Assembly: GCA_963828825.1 (NCBI GenBank)
Contig: CAWHGF010000004.1
Coordinates: 62,001-126,000, forward strand
Direction: 5' to 3'
From: Bog-473 sp963828825
GTDB lineage: Bacteria; Actinomycetota; Acidimicrobiia; Acidimicrobiales; RAAP-2
DNA: 64,000 bases
This document shows positions 8,641 through 18,870 of this stretch, one piece after another; position 1 is the first letter of the stretch, and every line of letters starts with the position of its first letter. The translations under genes were made by a program, and so were the position numbers. Below the pieces are notes generated by a model. The model was not told the origin of the DNA. It made no database searches and saw only the letters and a program-made list of their open reading frames with translations.

Positions 8641-9756
8641 ATGACCCGACTGCAGGACCTCTACGAGATCGGCGGCCAGAGCCCCTGGCTGGACAACCTG
8701 CGCCGCGACTGGCTGGAGGATGGCCAGCTGGCCCAGCTGCTGGAGCTGGGCGTGCGCGGCATTACGTCGAACCCGACGATCTTCGCCAACGCCATCAGCG
8801 GCCAGGACACCTACGACGACCAGTTCCGCTCGCTCATGAAGGACCACACGGTCGAGGGCGCCTACTGGGAGATGGTCATCACCGACATCACCAACGCGCT
8901 CGACCTGCTGCGGCCCCTCTACGACGAGAGCGAACGCGAGGACGGCTTCGTCTCGCTGGAGGTCTCCCCCGCCCAGGCCCACGAGACCGACGCCACGCTC
9001 AAGTCGGCGCGCGACCTGCACGCCCGCATCGCCCAGCCCAACCTCCTCGTGAAGGTGCCCGCCACGAAGGAGGGCGTCCCGGCCATCGAGACGCTGATCG
9101 GCGAGGGTCACAGCATCAACGTCACGCTGATCTTCGGGCTCGACCGTTACGACGAGGTGATGGAGGCCTACCTGCGGGGCCTCGAGGCCCTGGTGGCGGC
9201 GGGACGCGAGGACGAGTTGTCCAGGGTGGCCAGCGTGGCCTCCTTCTTCGTCAGCCGGGTGGACACCGAGGTCGATCGCCGCCTGGAGACCCTGGCCGGC
9301 GGCGAGAAGGGCGACCCCGCCACCCTCGGCCTGCGGGGCACCGCCGCGGTGGCCCAGGCACAGACGGCCTACCAGCACTTCCACCACACCTTCGCCGGCG
9401 AGCGCTGGGAGGCGCTGCGGGCCAAGGGGGCCCGGGTGCAGCGGCCGCTGTGGGCCTCCACCTCGACCAAGAACCCGGGCTACCCCGACCTGCTCTACGT
9501 CGACAACCTGATCGGGCCGGCCAGCGTCAACACCATGCCCGAGCCGACGCTGCGCGCCTTCGAGGCCCACGGGACGCTGAAGCGGACCGTCGACGCCGAT
9601 CCCGATGCGGCTGCGGATGCCCTGGCCCGCCTCGCCGAGGCCGGCATCGACATGCTCGACGTGGAGCAGACGCTCGAGGACGAGGGCGTCCACTCCTTCG
9701 CCAAGTCGTTCGACGAGCTGCTGCAGTCGCTGACGGACAAAGCCGCTACCTTCTGA
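8641..9756 (+). CDS. tal: Transaldolase
   Basis: 371 residues, the longer actinobacterial/cyanobacterial class. It transfers a dihydroxyacetone unit between sugar phosphates through a Schiff-base lysine, seen in NLLVKVPATKEG. The N-terminal block GITSNPTIFANAI and the later WASTSTKNPGYPDLLYVD are family signatures. It follows tkt and precedes gnd by 28 bp, so the three are probably cotranscribed. An AGGGAGCTG stretch precedes the ATG. Confidence 0.97.
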   Translation: MTRLQDLYEIGGQSPWLDNLRRDWLEDGQLAQLLELGVRGITSNPTIFANAISGQDTYDDQFRSLMKDHTVEGAYWEMVITDITNALDLLRPLYDESEREDGFVSLEVSPAQAHETDATLKSARDLHARIAQPNLLVKVPATKEGVPAIETLIGEGHSINVTLIFGLDRYDEVMEAYLRGLEALVAAGREDELSRVASVASFFVSRVDTEVDRRLETLAGGEKGDPATLGLRGTAAVAQAQTAYQHFHHTFAGERWEALRAKGARVQRPLWASTSTKNPGYPDLLYVDNLIGPASVNTMPEPTLRAFEAHGTLKRTVDADPDAAADALARLAEAGIDMLDVEQTLEDEGVHSFAKSFDELLQSLTDKAATF

Positions 9757-9784
9757 GCCGGCAGCACAACCGAGAGGAGCGCGC

Positions 9785-10723
9785 GTGAGGATCGGCATGA
9801 TCGGCCTGGGCAAGATGGGTGCCAACATGACCGAGCGCCTGCTCAAGGGCGGACACGAGGTGGTGGCCTACGACCTGAGCGCGGACGCGCTGAAGCAGGC
9901 GGCGGCCAAGGGCGCCGAGACGGCCAGCACCCTGGCCGAGTTGGCGGGGAAGTTGACGGCCCCCAAGGCGGTCTGGGTGATGCTGCCCGCCGGCAAGGTG
10001 ACGGACTCCACCGTCGAGGAACTGGCCGGCCTGTTCTCGGCCGGCGACGTCATCGTCGACGGCGGCAACTCGAACTACAAGGAGTGGATCGCCCTCTCCC
10101 AGAAGGTCGAGAAGAGCGGGGTCGGCCTGGTCGACGCCGGGACGTCGGGGGGTGTCTGGGGGCTCACCGAGGGCTACTGCCTGATGGTGGGCGGCACCAA
10201 GGAGGCGGTGGCGGTGGTCGAGCCCGCCTTCCGCACGCTGGCGCCCGAGGGCGGCTACGCCCACGTCGGGCCGGTCGGGGCCGGGCACTTCGTCAAGATG
10301 GTGCACAACGGGATCGAGTACGGGCTCATGCAGGCCTACGCCGAGGGCTTCGAGGTCATGGGTGCGGCGAACGAGTTCGACCTCGACCTGCACGAGATCG
10401 CCTCCATCTGGCGCTACGGGTCGGTGGTGCGCAGCTGGCTGCTGGATCTCGCCGAGCGGGCGCTCCGGCCCGGCGCCGGCTTCGAGGAGATCAAGGGCGT
10501 GGTGGCCGATTCGGGCGAGGGGCGCTGGACGGCGCAGGAGGCCATCGACCGCGGCGTGTCGGCGCCCGTGATCGCCACGTCGCTCTTCACCCGTTTCGCG
10601 TCCCAGAACGAGGATTCGCTCCAGCTCAAGATGCTCTCGGCGCTGCGCAACCAGTTCGGCGGCCACGCCGTCACCCTGGAGTCGGGGCAGCAGGGCATGG
10701 AGACGGAAACCCCGACCCCCTAG
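9785..10723 (+). CDS. gnd: 6-phosphogluconate dehydrogenase, decarboxylating (short type)
   Basis: 312 residues, the shorter bacterial form rather than the 470-residue enzyme. It oxidatively decarboxylates 6-phosphogluconate to ribulose 5-phosphate. Seen: N-terminal dinucleotide motif GLGKMGANM, the substrate block DGGNSNYKE and GTSGGVWGL, and the catalytic-Lys region GHFVKMVHNGIEYG. The GTG start at 9785 is preceded by GAGAGG. The stop is two bases before the pgl start, indicating tight coupling. Confidence 0.95.
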   Translation: MRIGMIGLGKMGANMTERLLKGGHEVVAYDLSADALKQAAAKGAETASTLAELAGKLTAPKAVWVMLPAGKVTDSTVEELAGLFSAGDVIVDGGNSNYKEWIALSQKVEKSGVGLVDAGTSGGVWGLTEGYCLMVGGTKEAVAVVEPAFRTLAPEGGYAHVGPVGAGHFVKMVHNGIEYGLMQAYAEGFEVMGAANEFDLDLHEIASIWRYGSVVRSWLLDLAERALRPGAGFEEIKGVVADSGEGRWTAQEAIDRGVSAPVIATSLFTRFASQNEDSLQLKMLSALRNQFGGHAVTLESGQQGMETETPTP

Positions 10724-10725
10724 CG

Positions 10726-11404
10726 GTGCTCACCCTGGTCGACGACGTCCCCCGCGCCTTCAGCGACGCGGTGCGCGAGGCCTTCGTGGCGCGCCCCGGG
10801 CCGCGCTTCGCCCTCGTGTTGTCGGGTGGTCCGACGGCGCAGCGCGTGCTACGAGGTGCTGGCCACGGTCGAGGGCATCGACTGGGGCGTGGTGGACGTC
10901 TACGTCGGGGACGAGCGCGTCGTCCCGCCCGACGACGACGATGCCAACCAGCGCCTCATCAAGGAGGCCCTGTTGGACCGGGTGGGGCCCGTCGGCTCCT
11001 TCTCGCCGATGCCGACGGTGGGGCCGGTGGACGAGTGCGTGGCCGCCTACCAGCGCACCATGTCGGACCTGGTGACCGGTCCCGGGATCGACCTGGTGCA
11101 TCTCGGCATGGGGCCCGACGGCCACACGGCGTCGCTGTTCCCCGGCGCCCCCACCCTCGACGCCGACCCGGGCGTGCTGGTCCTGGCGACCGAGGACCCC
11201 AACGGGGTCAACCCGCACCCGCGCCTCACCCTGACGCTGCCGGCCATCAACTCGGCCCGCATCGCCGTCTTCACGGTGGCCGGTGCCGCCAAGGCCCCCG
11301 CGGTGGCCGCGCTGGTCCGCGGCGACGATCTGCCCGCTGCCCGCGTCCATGCCGGACGGACGCTGTGGCTGGTAGACGGCGCCGCGCTCGCCGACGCCCC
11401 CTAG
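10726..11404 (+). CDS. pgl: 6-phosphogluconolactonase, one-base frameshift
   Basis: Hydrolyses 6-phosphogluconolactone to 6-phosphogluconate. The N-terminal part (LVDDVPRAFSDAVREAF ... FALVLSGGPTAQR) is in one frame from a GTG at 10726; the remainder (CYEVLATVEGIDWGVVDVYVGDERVV to the end, including LVHLGMGPDGHTASLFPG) is in the next frame. One surplus base at about 10846 (CAGCGC-G-TGCTAC) restores a continuous protein of about 226 residues. All family motifs are intact, so a consensus error is more likely than a pseudogene. It completes the oxidative arm with gnd; no zwf is present in the window. Confidence 0.9.
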
Positions 11405-11414
11405 ATTGGCCTCA

Positions 11415-13698
11415 ATGCTCTCTGACGCCGATCTCCTCCGGATGCCGCTCGACGACCTGACGGCGCTGGCTCGCGTCGTGCGCGACGGCGCCCACGGGCG
11501 CCGGGTCACCTACTCGCCCAAGGTCTTCATCCCGCTCACCATGCTGTGCCGGGACCGCTGCGGCTACTGCACCTTCGCCAAGGCGCCGGCCCGGGTGACC
11601 GCCCCCTACCTGCTCCCCGAGGAGGTGCTGGCCATCGCCGAGGCCGGGAGGGCCGCGGGGTGCCACGAGGCCCTCTTCACCCTGGGCGAGCGGCCGGAGC
11701 TGCGCTACCCCGTCGCCCGGGACTGGCTGGCCGAGCAGGGCTACGCCTCGACGGTCGACTACCTCGCCGCCATGTGCCGCCTGGTGGTGGAGGAGACCGG
11801 CCTGCTCCCCCACGCCAACGCCGGCGCGCTCTACGCCGAGGAGCTGGCCACGCTGCGCGCGGTGTCGGCCAGCCAGGGAATGATGCTCGAGTCGCTGGCC
11901 GAGGGCCTGGCGGCGCACCGGGGCGCGCCCGACAAGGAGCCGGCCCGCCGGCTGGCCACCCTGGAGTCTGCCGGCGCCCTCGCCATCCCCTTCACGACCG
12001 GGATCCTGGTCGGCATCGGCGACGACCGCAGCGGCCAGCTGGCCGCGCTGAGGGCCATCGCAGCCTCCCACGCCCGCCACGGGCACGTGCAGGAGGTCAT
12101 CGTCCAGAACTTCCTGCCCAAGCCGGGCACGGCCATGGCCAAGGCGGATCCCTGCCCGGCCGAGGACCTGCAGTGGGCCATTGCGGCCGCCCGCCTGGTG
12201 CTCCCGCCCGACGTCCACGTGCAGGCGCCGCCGAACCTCTCCGACCAGTTGGCCCCGCTGCTCCATGCCGGCATCGACGACTGGGGCGGCGTGTCGCCGG
12301 TCACGTCCGACCACGTGAACCCCGAGCGGGCCTGGCCGGCGCTCGACGTCCTGCGCGCGGCCACCGAGGCGGCCGGCCACACCCTCGCACCCCGCATGAC
12401 CATCTACCCGACCTTCGCCCACGACCCCGGGCGCTGGCTCGACCCGGCGCTGCGCTTCGGTGTGCTCGACGCGTCCGACGCCGAGGGGTTGGCCCGCGAC
12501 GCGACGTGGTGCTCGGGGGGCGCGGAGCCCCCGCCCCCACTGCTCGACCTGACCGCACCGCCCAGTGCCGCGGCCGGCGGTGGCGCGGTGGCCGAGGTGC
12601 TGGCCGGCGTGGCGCTGGGCCAGGAGGTGGGCGAGGCGGAGATCGTGACGCTGTTCGGCGCGCCGCGGGCCCGAGGTGCGCATGGTGGCCGAGGTCGCCG
12701 ACGACCTACGCCGCCAGATCGCCGGCGACGCCGTGACCTTCGTGCGGAACCGCAACATCAACTACACCAACGTCTGCACGTTCAAGTGCCGCTTCTGCGC
12801 GTTCTCGAAGGGGCCGCTCTCGCTCAACCTGCGCGGGGCGCCCTACCTGCTGGAACTCGACGAGATCACGCGGCGCGTGGCCGAGGCCGTGGACGAGGGC
12901 GCCACCGAGGTCTGCCTGCAGGGCGGAATCCACCCCAACTTCGACGGGGACTACTACCTGCACGTGCTCGAGGCGGTGCGGGCGGGGTCGGCCGACATCC
13001 ACATCCACGGCTTCACCGCCCTGGAGGTGACCGAGGGGGCTCGCCGGTCCGAGGTCCCCCTGGCCGAGTACCTGACCCGACTGAAGGAGGCCGGGCTCAA
13101 GACGCTGCCGGGCACGGCGGCCGAGATCCTCGACGACGAGGTCCGCGCCGTCATCTGTCCCGACAAGATCAACACCGAGGAGTGGCTGGAGGCGCACCGC
13201 ACCGCGCACAGCGTGGGTCTGCGCTCCAACATCACCATCATGTTCGGTTCGGTGGAGCAGCCCGTGAGCTGGGCCCGGCACATGGTGCGCACCCGGGCGC
13301 TCCAGCGCGAGACCGGCGGCTTCACCGAGTTCGTGCCGCTTCCCTTCGTGCACATGGCCACCCCGATCTACCTCCAGAAGAAGTCCCGGCGGGGTCCGAC
13401 CTTCCGCGAGACCGTGCTGATGCACGCCGTGGCGCGCCTCGCCTACGCGGGCGACATCGACAACATTCAGGTCAGCTGGGTCAAGATGGGCGGCGAGGGG
13501 GCGCGCCAGCTGCTGCGCGCCGGGGCCAACGACCTGGGTGGGACCTTGATGGACGAGAACATCTCGCGGGCGGCGGGAGCGCAACACGGGCAACGCATGG
13601 GCGTCGAGGAGCTGGAGGCCATCGTGGCGCCGCTCGGGCGTCCCCTGGTGCAGCGCTCCACCCTGTACGCGCTCGCCGGCGCGTCGGCGGGCGCGTGA
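11415..13698 (+). CDS. fbiC: FO synthase FbiC (fused CofG-CofH radical SAM), one-base frameshift
   Basis: Makes the deazaflavin FO, precursor of coenzyme F420, from tyrosine and a flavin pathway intermediate. The N-terminal CofG domain has the radical SAM cluster LCRDRCGYC (Cys 45, 49, 52); the C-terminal CofH domain has NYTNVCTFKCRFCAF near 12760-12800. The two are in different frames, but a single surplus C at about 12663 separates EIVTLFGA from RGPEVRMVAEVADDLRR. Removing it gives a continuous fused protein of about 760 residues, the actinobacterial FbiC layout. The ATG at 11415 follows pgl by 10 bp. The stop overlaps the next gene's GTG (GTGA). Confidence 0.92.
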
Positions 13699-14721
13699 CC
13701 GCCGAGACAGAGGAGGCGGCGCGGCGGCGCGCCTGCAGCGCACTGTTCGAGGACCACGAGCTCTCCCCGGCGCAGGCGCGCGAGCTCCAGGACATGATCG
13801 GCTCGCTGGCGGACATGGCGCGCGAGGGCACGTCGGTCGGCGACCTCAAGATCGCCAATGCCGCCCTGGGCGAGATGGCCGAGGCCTTCCGGGTGTTCCG
13901 CCCCTACCGCCACATCCGCAAGATCACCATGTTCGGGTCGGCGCGCACGAAGCCCGACGACCCCATCTACATCCTCGCCCGCGACCTGGCCGCCAAGCTG
14001 GCCGCAGCCGACTGGATGGTGGTGACCGGCGCCGGTCCCGGCATCATGGCGGCCGGGCTGGAGGGGGCGGGGCGGGAGCATTCCTTCGGGGTCAACATCC
14101 GGCTCCCCTTCGAGGGCGACGCCAACCCGTTCATCGCGCAGGACGCCAAGCTGGTCGAGATGCGCTACTTCTTCACGCGCAAGCTGATGCTGATCAAGGA
14201 GTCCCACGCCTACGCCGTCCTCCCCGGCGGCTTCGGCACCCAGGACGAGTCGTTCGAGCTCCTCACCCTGCTGCAGACGGGCAAGGCCGAACCGGCGCCG
14301 GTCGTCATGATCGAGACGCCCGGGGGCACCTACTGGCACTCGTGGCTGCGCTTCGTGCAGGAATCCGCCATTGACGCGGGGTGGGTCTCGCCCGAGGACC
14401 GTTCCCTGTTCAAGGTGACCAACACCCTGGAGGAGGCCGCCGACGAGATCCTCGGCTTCTACCGCAACTACCACTCCATCCGCTGGGTGGGCGACCTCCT
14501 GGTGCTCCGGCTCCAGATACAGCCCGAGCAGGGCCGAGCTGGCCGACCTGAACCGTCGCTTCGCGGACATCGTGGTGCGGGGCAACATCCGCACGGCCGG
14601 GCCCTTCCCGCCCGAACGCAACGACCACCCCGAGCTGCCCCGGCTGGCCCTGCGCTTCGACCGCTTCCACTACTCCCGCTTGCGCCAGCTCATTGACGCG
14701 GTGAACGAGTGCACGGGGTGA
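13695..14721 (+). CDS. LOG-family (TIGR00730) nucleotide-binding protein, frameshift near the C-terminus
   Basis: Rossmann-type protein of the lysine-decarboxylase-like/LOG family, seen in MVVTGAGPGIMAAGLEGAG and LPGGFGTQDESFELLTL, the two phosphoribohydrolase signatures. In plants and some bacteria such proteins release cytokinin-type bases from nucleotide monophosphates; here the substrate is unknown. The frame is good to about 14510; the C-terminus (AELADLNRRFADIVVRGN ... LRQLIDAVNECTG) continues one frame over after a surplus base near 14510-14533. The GTG start overlaps the fbiC stop (GTGA), and its own stop overlaps the next GTG. Confidence 0.85.
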
Positions 14722-16247
14722 CCGGCCCCCGGGTGCGGCGCGGCCTGGCCGCGCTGGTCCCCCTCGTGGTGCTGGCCTGTCTCGGGCTCCCGGGGGCTCC
14801 GGCCTCGGCAGCCGCTCCCCCGCCGAACTCCGTGGTGCCGTTCGGCACGACCGCGGTGGGCGCCAACGCGGTGGCCAACGCCAATGCACCGATCGTCGGC
14901 CTGGCCGCCACGCCCAACGGCGGGGGCTACTGGCTCGTGGCCTCGGACGGCGGGATCTTCAGCTACGGCGACGCCCAGTTCTCCGGATCGACGGGGAGCC
15001 TGCACCTCAACGCGCCCATCGTGGGGATGGCCGCCACGCCCAGCGGTGGGGGCTACTGGCTGGTGGCGGCCGACGGCGGCATCTTCAGTTACGGCGACGC
15101 CCAGTTCTACGGCTCGGCCGGCAGCCTGACGCTCAACGCCCCCATCGTGGGGATGGCCGCCACGCCCAGCGGTGGGGGCTACTGGCTGGTGGCGGCCGAC
15201 GGCGGCATCTTCAGTTACGGCGACGCCCACTTCTCCGGCTCGGCCGGCAGCCTGACGCTCAACGCCCCCGTGGTGGGGATGGCCGCCACGCCCAGCGGCG
15301 GGGGGTACTGGCTGGTGGCCCGGGACGGGGGCGTCTTCACCTACGGCGACGCCGTCTTCGCCGGATCGGCCGGAGCCCTGGTGCTCGACGCCCCGGTGAC
15401 CGGCATGGCCGCCACGCCCGGCGGCGGGGGCTACTGGCTGGTGGCCCGGGACGGAGGCGTCTTCACCTACGGCGACGCGCCGTACTTCGGGTCTCTGGGC
15501 GGGACGGCCCCGCCCGGCCCCGTGGTGGGCCTGGCGGCCGCGGCCCACGCCCAGGGGTACTGGCTCGCCGTGGGCTCACAGCCCCTGGCGGGTGAGGTGG
15601 TCGGGATCGACCCCGGCCACAACGGCCTGAACTACACCGCGCCCGGCGTGATCAACCAGCCGGTCTTCAATGGCGTCGGGGACGAGCCCTGCGACACCAC
15701 GGGGACGGCGACGGACAGCGGGTACACCGAGGCCCAGTACAACTTCAACGTCGCCACCGACCTGCAGGCCGACCTGCAGGCGGAGGGGGCCACCGTCGTG
15801 CTGACCCGCCCGAACAACGACGGCATCGGGCCCTGCGTCACGACGCGGGCCGCCATCATCAACGATGCCCACGCCGACGTCGCCGTGGACATCCACGCCG
15901 ACGGGGGGCCGGTCGACGGGCGGGGCTTCGCGGTGCTCGAACCGACGGCGGACGGGCCAAACAACGGCGTCATCGCGTCCTCGGACGCCTTCGCCGCCAC
16001 GCTGCGCAACGCCTTCGCCGCCGGCACCCCGATGCCGGTCAGCACCTACGACGGCGTCGACGGCCTGCAGCCCCGCAGCGACGTGGCCGGTCTCAACCTC
16101 ACCACGGTGCCCAAGGTCCTCATTGAGTGCGGCAACATGCGCAACGCCACCGACGCCGCCCTGCTCGTCACCACGGCGTTCCAGCAGGCGGCCGCCGCCG
16201 CCATGGCCCAGGCCATCACGACCTTCCTCACCTCTGGCCCCGGCTGA
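14718..16247 (+). CDS. Secreted N-acetylmuramoyl-L-alanine amidase (Amidase_3) with propeller-like repeats
   Basis: Predicted exported cell-wall hydrolase of about 509 residues. It begins with a signal peptide (VRRGLAALVPLVVLACLGL ... ASAA, about residues 6-33), then five 42-residue repeats with GGGYWLVAxDGGIFSYGDA and a degenerate sixth, then an Amidase_3 catalytic domain from VVGIDPGHNG (first zinc His), with VDIHADGG (second His) and VLIECGNMRN (catalytic Glu). The repeat region may bind wall polymer or fold as a beta-propeller; this is inference. The GTG at 14718 overlaps the upstream TGA; a GTG nine bases earlier is also possible. Confidence 0.88.
   Translation: MTGPRVRRGLAALVPLVVLACLGLPGAPASAAAPPPNSVVPFGTTAVGANAVANANAPIVGLAATPNGGGYWLVASDGGIFSYGDAQFSGSTGSLHLNAPIVGMAATPSGGGYWLVAADGGIFSYGDAQFYGSAGSLTLNAPIVGMAATPSGGGYWLVAADGGIFSYGDAHFSGSAGSLTLNAPVVGMAATPSGGGYWLVARDGGVFTYGDAVFAGSAGALVLDAPVTGMAATPGGGGYWLVARDGGVFTYGDAPYFGSLGGTAPPGPVVGLAAAAHAQGYWLAVGSQPLAGEVVGIDPGHNGLNYTAPGVINQPVFNGVGDEPCDTTGTATDSGYTEAQYNFNVATDLQADLQAEGATVVLTRPNNDGIGPCVTTRAAIINDAHADVAVDIHADGGPVDGRGFAVLEPTADGPNNGVIASSDAFAATLRNAFAAGTPMPVSTYDGVDGLQPRSDVAGLNLTTVPKVLIECGNMRNATDAALLVTTAFQQAAAAAMAQAITTFLTSGPG
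14886..15518 (+). repeat. Tandem 126-bp coding repeats in the amidase gene
   Basis: Five in-phase repeats of 126 bp beginning at 14886, 15012, 15138, 15264 and 15390, each encoding APIVGMAATPxGGGYWLVA followed by DGGIFSYGDA and a small spacer. Units two and three are nearly identical at DNA level, implying recent duplication or gene conversion; the last unit diverges. Confidence 0.9.
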
Positions 16248-16248
16248 T

Positions 16249-16788
16249 TCAGGCCGGATTCCCGAGGGGTGCCCGCACCAGCGTCGTGTAGACGTGGCCC
16301 CGGGGCGAGGGCTCCGAGGCCACCAGGTCGACGTGCGCCACGGCAAAGGTGGAGTCGAAGGGGATGCCTTCCAGCTCGGCCTGGGCCCGGGGGCCCAGCC
16401 GCCCCTTGACCCGGGCCAGGGTGAGGTGGCCGTTGAAGGGCGGTCCGTCGCCGGGCGGTTCGGCGACGGCGGGCGCGGTGGCCCGGCGCACCGCCAGCGC
16501 CAGCGCGTCGAGCCCGTGGGCGGGGAGCTGGAGGACCCGCACCCGGGAGAACCAGGCGGTCGCCGGTCCGAGCCGGCACTCGACCGGGCCCGGCAACGCG
16601 GCCACGCCGGCCCGGAGGCCGTCGCCCACGGGCCCGAGCTGGTCCTCGGGCAGCTCACCCAGGAAGCGCAGCGTGACGTGCCACCGGGCCGGGCCGACGA
16701 GCCGCAGGTTCTTCTCCCGCCCCAGCTCCAGCCCGGCCAGGCGCTGGCGCGTCGGTTCGTCAGGCCAGGCGGCCACGAACGTGCGCAC
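16249..16788 (-). CDS. thpR: RNA 2',3'-cyclic phosphodiesterase (ThpR, 2H family)
   Basis: 179-residue protein of the 2H phosphoesterase superfamily. The two HxT motifs are seen as WHVTLRFLGEL (near residue 36) and GHLTLARVKG (near residue 120). It hydrolyses 2',3'-cyclic phosphates on RNA ends and has 2'-5' ligase activity in vitro in homologues. The start is GTG at 16788 (RTFVAAWPDE). It is convergent with the amidase gene, with only one base between the stops, and lies 21 bp after the small coiled-coil gene. Confidence 0.9.
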   Translation of the reverse strand: MRTFVAAWPDEPTRQRLAGLELGREKNLRLVGPARWHVTLRFLGELPEDQLGPVGDGLRAGVAALPGPVECRLGPATAWFSRVRVLQLPAHGLDALALAVRRATAPAVAEPPGDGPPFNGHLTLARVKGRLGPRAQAELEGIPFDSTFAVAHVDLVASEPSPRGHVYTTLVRAPLGNPA

Positions 16789-16809
16789 CGTGGCGGCCGG
16801 ACGGCCGGG

Positions 16810-17061
16810 TCAGCCCGCGCCGTCGTCGAGCGGACCGCGGCCGGAGCCGGACCCCTCGCGCAACGCGGCGACACACCGCTCGAGCCCCCGGCGGGCCTTG
16901 AGGATCCGCCGCTCCAGCGCCAGGGCCTCCCCGGTCTCGGCCGAGTCGGGGTCACCGGCGGAGGCGAGCCGCAGCGCATCGAGGGCCATGTCGGTCAGCT
17001 CCTCCAGGACGCCTTCGAGCCGTTCGGCCAGGTCGGCCACCGCCTCGTTGGAGCCGCTCAC
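16810..17061 (-). CDS. Small helical hypothetical protein
   Basis: An 83-residue protein, almost wholly predicted helix (EAVADLAERLEGVLEEL, then LALERRILKARRGLERC), with an acidic-basic heptad-like pattern suggesting a coiled coil. No family recognised. The GTG start at 17061 overlaps the stop of the acyl-CoA ligase gene (GTGA), which supports real translation and coupling. Confidence 0.6.
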   Translation of the reverse strand: MSGSNEAVADLAERLEGVLEELTDMALDALRLASAGDPDSAETGEALALERRILKARRGLERCVAALREGSGSGRGPLDDGAG

Positions 17062-18677
17062 CTGGGTAGTGGCGTGCTCTGCACCTTGTAGGCACCGTCG
17101 GCGTAGGCGGCCCGCATGACCTTCTTGTCGAACTTCCCGACGCTCGTCTTGGGCACCTGGTCGATGAAGGCCCACTGGTCGGGCAGCCACCAGCGGGGCA
17201 CGCGGTCGACCAGGAAGGCCAGCAGGTCGGCCGGGGCGGGCGAGCGGCCCGGCTTGGGCACGACGGCGACCAGGGGGCGCTCCGACCACTTCGGATCGGG
17301 CACGGCGATCACGGCCGCCTCGAAGACGTCGGGATGGGCCATGACGGCGTTCTCGAGCTCCACCGAGGAGATCCACTCGCCGCCCGACTTGATGACGTCC
17401 TTGGTGCGGTCCGAGATCGTCATGTAGCCCTGGCCGTCGAGCGTGCCGACATCACCGGTGCGGAGCCAGCCGTCGTGGAACTTCGCCGGGTCCTCGTCCT
17501 TGTAGTACGAGCCCGTGATCCACGGGCCGCGGATCTCGAACTCGCCCACCGACGTGCCGTCGTTGGGCAGCACCGTCCCGTCCTCGGCGACGACGCGCAC
17601 CTCGACCCCCCCGACGACGCGGCCGGCCTTGGTCTTGTAGTACATGTCGTCGTGCCCGTTCAGCCGGCGGGCGGGGGGCAGCCCGAACGCGGCCAGCGGG
17701 CTGGTCTCGGTCATCCCCCAGCCCTGGATGATGGTCACGCCGAAACGCCTCTCGAACGCTTCGATGAGCGACCGCGGCACGGCGGCCCCGCCGGCCGTGA
17801 TGGCGCGCACGCTCGAGAAGTCGATCGGCGTGTCGAGGGCCAGCAGGCCGTTCCAGATGGTGGGCACGCCGCAGGCCAGCGTCGGGTGGAACTCGTTGAT
17901 GACGGCGGCCAGCTGCTCCCCCATGAGGAACATCTGCGGCATGATCATGTCGGTGCCGGCCATCCAGGCGCCGTAGGGCGTGCCCCAGGCGTTGGCGTGG
18001 AACATGGGCACGATGATGAGGATGCGGTCGGTCTCCGTCATGCCGACCGAGGAGGCCGCCTGCTCGGCCATGGTGTGCAGCCAGGTGGAGCGGTGCGAGT
18101 ACACGACACCTTTGGGGCTGCCGGTGGTCCCGCTCGTGTAGCACATGGCGGCGGCGGATCGTTCGTCGAGGTCGGGCCACGCGAACCCGGGTTCCTCGGC
18201 CGCGAGCAGGCGCTCGTAGGAGAAGGTCTCACCGAGAGCGGACGTGTCCCCCTCGCCGACCACGATGATGGTCTCGACGGTCTTCAGCTCGTCCTTGATG
18301 CCCGCCAGCAATGGGATGAGCGAGGCGTCCACGATGATGCAACGGTCCTCCGCATGGTTGACGACGTAGGCCAGCTGGTCGGCCGGGAGCCGGATGTTGA
18401 GCGTGTGGAGCACCGCCCCCATGCAGGGGACGGCGAGATAGGCCTCGAGGTGTCCCTGGTTGTTCCAGCAGAAGGTCCCCACCCGGTCACCCTGCTCGAT
18501 GCCGAGGCGGGTCAGGGCCGCAGCCAGCTTCTCGGCCCGGGTGGCCACCTCGGCAAAGGTGGCGGCGCGGTGCCCGCCCTCCTCGACGGTTACGACGGTA
18601 CTGTCGCCGTGGACCATTTGCCCGTGGAGCAGGATGTCTCGGATCAGGAGCGGGGCGTCCTGCATGGTGCTTTTCAT
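17058..18677 (-). CDS. Fatty-acyl-CoA ligase (AMP-forming, FadD-like)
   Basis: 539-residue ANL-superfamily enzyme that activates a carboxylic acid to its CoA thioester through an acyl-adenylate. Seen: AMP motif CYTSGTTGSPKGVVYSHRS (near residue 180), IQGWGMTETSP, the hinge YMTISDRTKDVIKSGGEWIS, and the C-terminal Lys in TSVGKFDKKVMR. Closest in feel to medium/long-chain acyl-CoA ligases; chain length cannot be read from sequence. The ATG at 18677, after a short GGGG, is preferred over a longer frame and an internal ATG at 18665. Confidence 0.92.
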   Translation of the reverse strand: MKSTMQDAPLLIRDILLHGQMVHGDSTVVTVEEGGHRAATFAEVATRAEKLAAALTRLGIEQGDRVGTFCWNNQGHLEAYLAVPCMGAVLHTLNIRLPADQLAYVVNHAEDRCIIVDASLIPLLAGIKDELKTVETIIVVGEGDTSALGETFSYERLLAAEEPGFAWPDLDERSAAAMCYTSGTTGSPKGVVYSHRSTWLHTMAEQAASSVGMTETDRILIIVPMFHANAWGTPYGAWMAGTDMIMPQMFLMGEQLAAVINEFHPTLACGVPTIWNGLLALDTPIDFSSVRAITAGGAAVPRSLIEAFERRFGVTIIQGWGMTETSPLAAFGLPPARRLNGHDDMYYKTKAGRVVGGVEVRVVAEDGTVLPNDGTSVGEFEIRGPWITGSYYKDEDPAKFHDGWLRTGDVGTLDGQGYMTISDRTKDVIKSGGEWISSVELENAVMAHPDVFEAAVIAVPDPKWSERPLVAVVPKPGRSPAPADLLAFLVDRVPRWWLPDQWAFIDQVPKTSVGKFDKKVMRAAYADGAYKVQSTPLPR

Positions 18678-18870
18678 GCCCCAAGTATGACGAGAGGGGC
18701 CTTCAGGTGCCCAGGAGGGCGGTTTACCTGGCTCGATGTGTCCAGTCAGTCCGGTTTCTACCGTTCCGTCCACCCATTTGGGTAGAAAATTGGTTCAAGC
18801 CGCTGGGTAGGAACACTCCCCCGGCCACCCATGCCCTGTTTCGGAGCGACGAGGTAGGTCGGCAGCGGCT

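Noticed and set aside
6513..9788. 1091-codon open frame overlapping tkt and tal in another plus frame
   Set aside because: Arg/Pro-rich translation typical of an off-frame of GC-rich genes.
7087..9846. 919-codon open frame antisense to tkt and tal
   Set aside because: A shadow of high-GC codon bias: composition is Gly/Arg/His/Val-rich with no domain, and the plus-strand genes are certain.
12640..12690. Programmed frameshift in fbiC
   Set aside because: No slippery heptamer or downstream structure I can defend, and several neighbours carry similar one-base indels, so consensus error is simpler.
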